64,000 nucleotides of DNA, taken from Rebecca billardiae RCC1528 (taxonomy: Eukaryota; Haptophyta). The notes under the pieces were generated by a model. That model made no database searches. It saw only the letters and a program-made list of their open reading frames with translations, and was not told the origin of the DNA. The translations under genes were made by a program, and so were the position numbers. The DNA lies in NCBI GenBank assembly GCA_965240325.2, contig OZ251245.1:1339883-1403882 (forward strand), in the 5' to 3' direction. The stretch's first letter is position 1. Each line of letters opens with the position of its first letter. Positions 59,533 to 64,000 of this stretch are shown here, piece by piece.

Positions 59533-62465
59533 GCCCCCGCCCCGGCCCCCCATCTGACGCTCGGCAAACCTGCACCTGGTGCGCAGAGTGGGCGGCAACC
59601 ACGGCGGCGACCAGGTCGGCCATCGCGCGTAGTGAGCGCCCGCACTCGGCGCACACGTACGTCGCTCCGCCGTACGCGCCCACTCTGCTGTGCCGCCGCG
59701 CGCCTCACGTCGAAAGAGCGCGCGCCTCGCCGCGGCGCGGATGCGTTGAGGTCGAGACGAGCACACTCGAGCGCTGCCATTGCGTGTCAGCGGCGGTGAT
59801 GAGCGCAGCAATCGCGCAGACTCCGCCCCATCCCACCGCGCTAGGAGTCACGCCATCGCCATCACTCGCGTCCGGCAGGCAGCCCGGTCGCTGCCTCCGG
59901 GTGCTGCCGGGCAGCCTCTGGTAGGGCGCGTTGGGCGGCGGATCAGCGATGACGGGCGTCTGCTGGCGAGCCCTTGGCCGCATCATGCGCATCGTCTAGC
60001 CAAGCAGCCGCGCCCGCGCCCGCCGCCGCCATTAGTCGTAGTCTACTCAGTTGCCGCGCACGGCCTGCCGACCATGCTGCAGCTGATGGCCTCTGCCTTC
60101 CGGCTGGCGAGGTGCGATGAACCGCGGCGCAGCACGCGGCGGTCAAGCCGAGCGCGATGCGTGGGACCCACCGGGCTACCCGCACGAGGGCGCACACGAC
60201 GACCCCGAGCCAGCCTCGGGCTGCGGCTGCAGCGCCGTGGCCAGTGCGTCCGGAGCCGTGCCGGCTGCGCCGAGCGCGCGATGCCAGGCGCGCCCGCGTC
60301 CAGTGCGGCTCGGCTGGGCTCGTCTGACCTCGGCGCAGCACGCGGCGCCGCGGCCGAGGCCGAGGCGTGACATCCCGCGACTATGCCCGCGCGGGCCCGC
60401 ACGGGCTGCCCGTGCCCCAGGCTCGGGCTGTCGCGGCCGTACCGATGCTGGGCCTGGGGCAGCGCGCGCTGCCGTCGCGGGCTGTCCACCCCGCGCCCGC
60501 GTGGGCGCGACGGCAGCGCGCGGGGTGGGCAGCGAGCCAGCCGAGCGACCGCAGCACGTGCTGCTCGGCGGCACGAGGCGTGAGCGCGTCGTGGCAGTGG
60601 CTGGCGTCACGCACCCGCCCAGCCTGCCCCCGCCCCCGCGCCCCCATCTTCCACCTCGTCTGAGCTCCCTCCAGTGCGCACCATCACGGCCGCGAGCGGC
60701 GCACGCGCAGCTGCTGCATGCCGCTGGTCGCGCACGCGCCTCGCGTCGAAGGCGCGGCCGCCCCTTACAGGGAGGCGTGCACGTGGCGATCGAGACGAGC
60801 ACACTCGAGCGCGGTCAGCGCGGGTCGGCAGCGGCGAGCAGCAGTAGAGCAGTCTATATGTTGAACGGCCGCGCGCGCCGCTGCCGAGCTCTGCGCGCAG
60901 ACTTGGCAGCTGTTCACGCGTTGCTGCCGGGCACCGCGCGCTGCGCGGCGTCGTGCGAGTAATAGAGATGCGGATGCATCCTCCCGGCACGCGCGCTCGA
61001 CCACTCGGCAGTGCACTGGCTCGGCCGCGCGCGGCCGGCTGCGTTTGCGTGGCAGCGCGGGCTGAGAGAGGGGCTGGTACTGCGCTCGCGCCGCCGCGAT
61101 GGCCGCACGTGGGACATGGCGAGCTGGCCGAGGCGCGCGTGCTTTGACGGCGCGTGGATCCCCTCGCGTACCACTGCGCCGGCGTGCGCGCGCACCCGGC
61201 GCGCACGACAGCCGCCTGTGGCGGACGGCGGGGACGCAGTGCGGCCATGAGGCCGGATTTCTCGATCGGTTGGAATATCGGTTGGCCGCGGCAGCGCGCG
61301 AATTCAGCATGGCCTCTCTCCACGCGGGGACGAGTCTGCATCCCGCGGCGCGATGGGCGCGAGCCCGCGTCGGACGGGGCGGTCGTGCGCCTGGAGGTAC
61401 GCACGTGGAGCGCCGTATCCGCCCCTGCGCCTCGCACCAGCCCAAGGCGGCCTCCGCCCCCGCCCCCGACCCGTCGTCCGACCTGCCTCCGGCTAGCCCG
61501 CAGTGGGCTCTCCAACAGCTGCACCCGGCGGTTCTGGCGGGGGATCCGCGATGCTGGGCGTCCACAGGCGAGCCGTCGATGCATCGTGAGCGTCGTCTCG
61601 TCGGTAGCCGTCCCCCGCGCCCGCGCCTGCCGCCGCCATTTGGAGTCTCAGTCGCTGCTGCCTGCGTGTAGTGTGTCCCCGCTCGGACCAGTCGGCGACT
61701 GCAGCTGGCTTCACTGCCTTTCTGGCTGGCTCGGTGCTGTGGCGCCAAGCGTGGCGCAGCACGGCATGATTGTGTGCGGGCGATCTGACCACTTGGACGG
61801 CCGAGTCGGTTGGTGAACGGGCTACGCCCGCGAGGGCATCCCCGCGTGCAGCAAGGGTGGCCCAGTCAGGGCGGGAGCGCGGCCGCGCCGAGCGGCGCGT
61901 CACGGCTGCCGATTGCATGGCTCTTGGCGGTGGAACTTGTCGCGTGAGCCCTCGCCCCGCCGTGCACGCTCCTGCGGCACCGAGGCTGCCGCTCCGCGCC
62001 CGAGCAGATCGCGCGGCGCGCGCGGCGGCGCCTGTTGGGTGCTGCTGCTGCTGGCTGGGCCGCGCCGGAGAGGCGGGCCGCGCGGCCGGGAGCTGCGGAT
62101 GTGGAGCGCCGCAGCCGGCCCAGCGCCTCGCACCGGTCGATGCCGCCCCCGCCCCGGCCCCCCATCTTACCCTCCGTCAAGCCTGCGCCTGGTGGGCCGC
62201 GCAGTGAGCGGCAAGCATCAGGGCGCTCCTCATCGCGCGTGAGCGCCAGCTCATCTGTGCACTGCAGTCCCACTGCGGCGCGGCTGGGTGCGCGCGCGCC
62301 TCGCGTCGAAGGAGCGGGCGCGCCTTGCCGCGGCGCGGGCACGTGGCGGTCGAGAAGAGCACACTCGAACGCGCTCACGCCTGGTCAGCATCGCGGTGAT
62401 GGGCGGCAGCCGCGCAGGCACCGCCCTATCCGACCGCGCTGGGAGTCACGCCATCGGCATTCGCT
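59533..62465 (+). repeat. Block of dispersed degenerate repeats (unit A ~330 bases, unit B ~110 bases)
   Basis: Unit A occurs at about 59533-59868, 60622-60850 (truncated) and 62142-62465, with a partial copy at ~61404-61480. It runs from CGCCCCGGCCCCCCATCT through TCGAGACGAGCACACTCGA to GGAGTCACGCCATCG. Unit B occurs at about 59946-60050 and 61549-61660 and shares GCGCCCGCGCCCGCCGCCGCCATT. Order A-B-A-B-A suggests an old tandem duplication of a ~1.2 kb A+B segment. No supported protein frame spans the block. Confidence 0.75.
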
Positions 62466-64000
62466 AGGGGGTCCAGGCCCTCAGCCTAGCGGTTGGGGAT
62501 ATTCGACAGGCCTGCCATGTAGGTGTCTGTCGAGGCTGTCGCCTGTTGAAGTGCCCTCTAGTATGCCCCCCAGCCCAGCCCAGCCGTCAGAAGCACTCAA
62601 AACCGACTCCGCGTGCCGTCGCGCCGTCGTGCGGGCGCGCTGCCGGCCACTTAGTGTCACATAGAGATTCAGCGAAGTGGTACCCACCCGTGATGGCGGC
62701 TAGATGACGGAATGCGGTCCACAGTGGAGAAAGATCGGGCCGGAAGCCGTTTGAGCATGGTCGGTCGTGCGCACGCCCATTCGAATCGATGGCGCGCTCC
62801 GAGCGGCGGGCGTGCGCGCATGACTGCCGCGAGGGGGGCTGCGAGGCGTCGGCCGGCTTGCCAAGGCGGTTCCTCGGGGCGGCGTCACCCTCGCCCGCCC
62901 CTCCTCGCCCACCCTCGCCCCACGGGCGGCCACACGTGACCTGTTAAGATGAGTTCACGGGAGCCGCACGGCACGCGCGCGGAGAGGCGAGGAAGTGGTG
63001 TTTCGCGGAAAAACGCTCTATAGCATTGTGCTCAACCCATGTGGGCACCCGCTCCACAAGTTTGTACGCTTTCAAACCGCACACAGCGGCCTGAGCAGCT
63101 CCCAGACTGAGTTTCGCTCTTGAAGCCTGTTTTTGGGCCAGATCTTGGTGTGGATGTAGCGCGGCGAGGAGGCGCCGGGCGCGCGCCCGAGCTGCGTGCT
63201 GGCACTCGCCATGACCCATAGGCATCGTCCGTCGCGAACGACCCGGCTCGCCTCGACCTCTCCGACCCGCCGGGCAGCCACGACCGAGCACGGCACGACA
63301 ATGGCCAAACCGGGAGGCTTCTCAGACCGCGTGGGATGGGCATAGGCGCGAGAGAGGGCGCCCAGCGCGCTCTTGAGATGCACAGGAGCACGCACTGATG
63401 CGTATGGAACCATCCCATCACGATCGCCCCGACCTGGCGCGCCTTATCTGGCCCGTCAGGCTGCCCGCGCCGCCGCCGCCGCGCCATGCCGCCGCCGCGG
63501 GCGCCGCCGCACCGCGGGCACATGGGTAAGTCCGTATTCAACAAATACAGAATTTCCGGTGCGGCCCTCTTTTGGGCGGCAAGGTCGATCTGGTCGACAC
63601 CTGCCGCGCAGCATGGGCCACGGCGCGGCGAGGTGGCGGCTGGCGCACCGCGGCGTGGGCGGGATGGCTCGAGGACATCACCGCCCCGCCTCCCACGCCG
63701 CGCCGTGCGCGTGCGCCGTGCTCTCGTCGCGTACCGAATTTCCTGCGGCGAGCGACGTCCAACAGCGCGACCATGCCATCGCGCGACGAGGTGCGTTCAG
63801 CTCGGCGATTTGTCGTATTTGTTGAATACATGCGGGTACGAATCGGCCGCAAGATGGCCTCGACGTACACGTCGAGAGCCACGCGCGCGGTGTGGAGTGG
63901 CACGCGACGCGGAGAGGGCGGGTGCGGTGCCGCGGGCGCGCGACTGGTCTAGAACATCCCAATGAAGCGCGGGACGGCGCTGCGCGCCTGTGCTCGCCGC
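62466..64000. other. Gene-free right end of the window
   Basis: No frame with a recognisable domain. Open frames of 60-170 codons overlap on all strands between 62.9 and 63.96 kb and have Arg/Ala/Pro composition. An ATG at 63962 opens a frame running off the right edge for only 13 codons, too little to judge. Confidence 0.4.
63534..63829. repeat. Perfect 15-base inverted repeat pair 266 bases apart
   Basis: GTATTCAACAAATAC at 63534-63548 and its exact reverse complement at 63815-63829 stand out because they are AT-rich in GC-rich DNA. They bracket a 296-base segment without a supported gene. This could be a small non-autonomous inverted-repeat element or chance; no target duplication was identified. 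Confidence 0.55.

Noticed and set aside
61099-62664. Plus-strand frames of 190-220 codons in the right-hand repeat block
   Set aside because: They cross dispersed repeats, change character between repeat copies and lack any recognisable domain.
63486-63965. Plus-strand frame of 159 codons near the right edge
   Set aside because: Basic, low-complexity, overlapped by equally long frames on both strands; no start context or domain to support it.

Overview
The window looks like nuclear DNA of a GC-rich, flagellated unicellular eukaryote, most likely a haptophyte-type or similar microalga. The evidence is short spliceosomal introns, eukaryotic housekeeping genes (BRX1, eIF3c, SDE2, a PCIF1-type protein), an intraflagellar transport gene (IFT70), tandem AP2-type domains, a giant TIG/G8 surface protein with a Ser-Pro-rich hinge, and very high GC. 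High GC makes stop codons rare, so long open frames cover all six frames. I kept only frames with recognisable domains, sensible composition or a clear start.

Layout. 1-11585 (-): N-terminal ~3861 codons of a fibrocystin-L/PKHD1L1-like protein that runs off the left edge. 11997-13178 (-): kinase-fold protein. 15174-16259 (+): BRX1. 16939-19062 (-) and 19301-22469 (+): divergent pair of a polytopic membrane protein (possibly STRA6-like) and eIF3c. 22969-23967 (+): triple AP2-type protein. 24.2-27.5 kb: repeat-rich, dominated by a large inverted repeat with ten-base arrays at its outer ends. 27901-29649 (-) and 29757-30611 (+): divergent pair of a PCIF1-type protein and SDE2. 30731-32501 (+): three-exon gene of unknown function. 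32.5-39.1 kb: gene-poor, with a cluster of perfect palindromes at 34.4-34.65 kb and a ~200-base tandem repeat at 36.7-37.55 kb. 39141-41024 (+): secreted-domain plus 7TM-like protein. 41483-44028 (-): IFT70 in five exons. 44647-46773 (-): TBC RabGAP. 47893-49992 (-) and 50241-51539 (+): divergent pair of a CID/RS protein and a GT4 glycosyltransferase. 51744-57965 (+): five closely spaced same-strand genes (Cys-rich secreted protein, ARM-like protein, sulfotransferase-like protein, VIT-type metal transporter, alpha/beta hydrolase). 58-64 kb: no supported gene, several degenerate repeat families.

Functional links are those of a normal nuclear genome: translation and ribosome biogenesis (eIF3c, BRX1), RNA processing (SDE2, PCIF1-type, CID/RS), cilium (IFT70), trafficking (TBC), glycan and sulfate modification (GT4, sulfotransferase-like) and metal storage (VIT). 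I see no operon or defence-type cluster. The ten introns I could place are 76-188 bases; eight begin GTGCG and nine end GYGCAG. The most unusual structure is the long inverted repeat at 25.15-27.41 kb.
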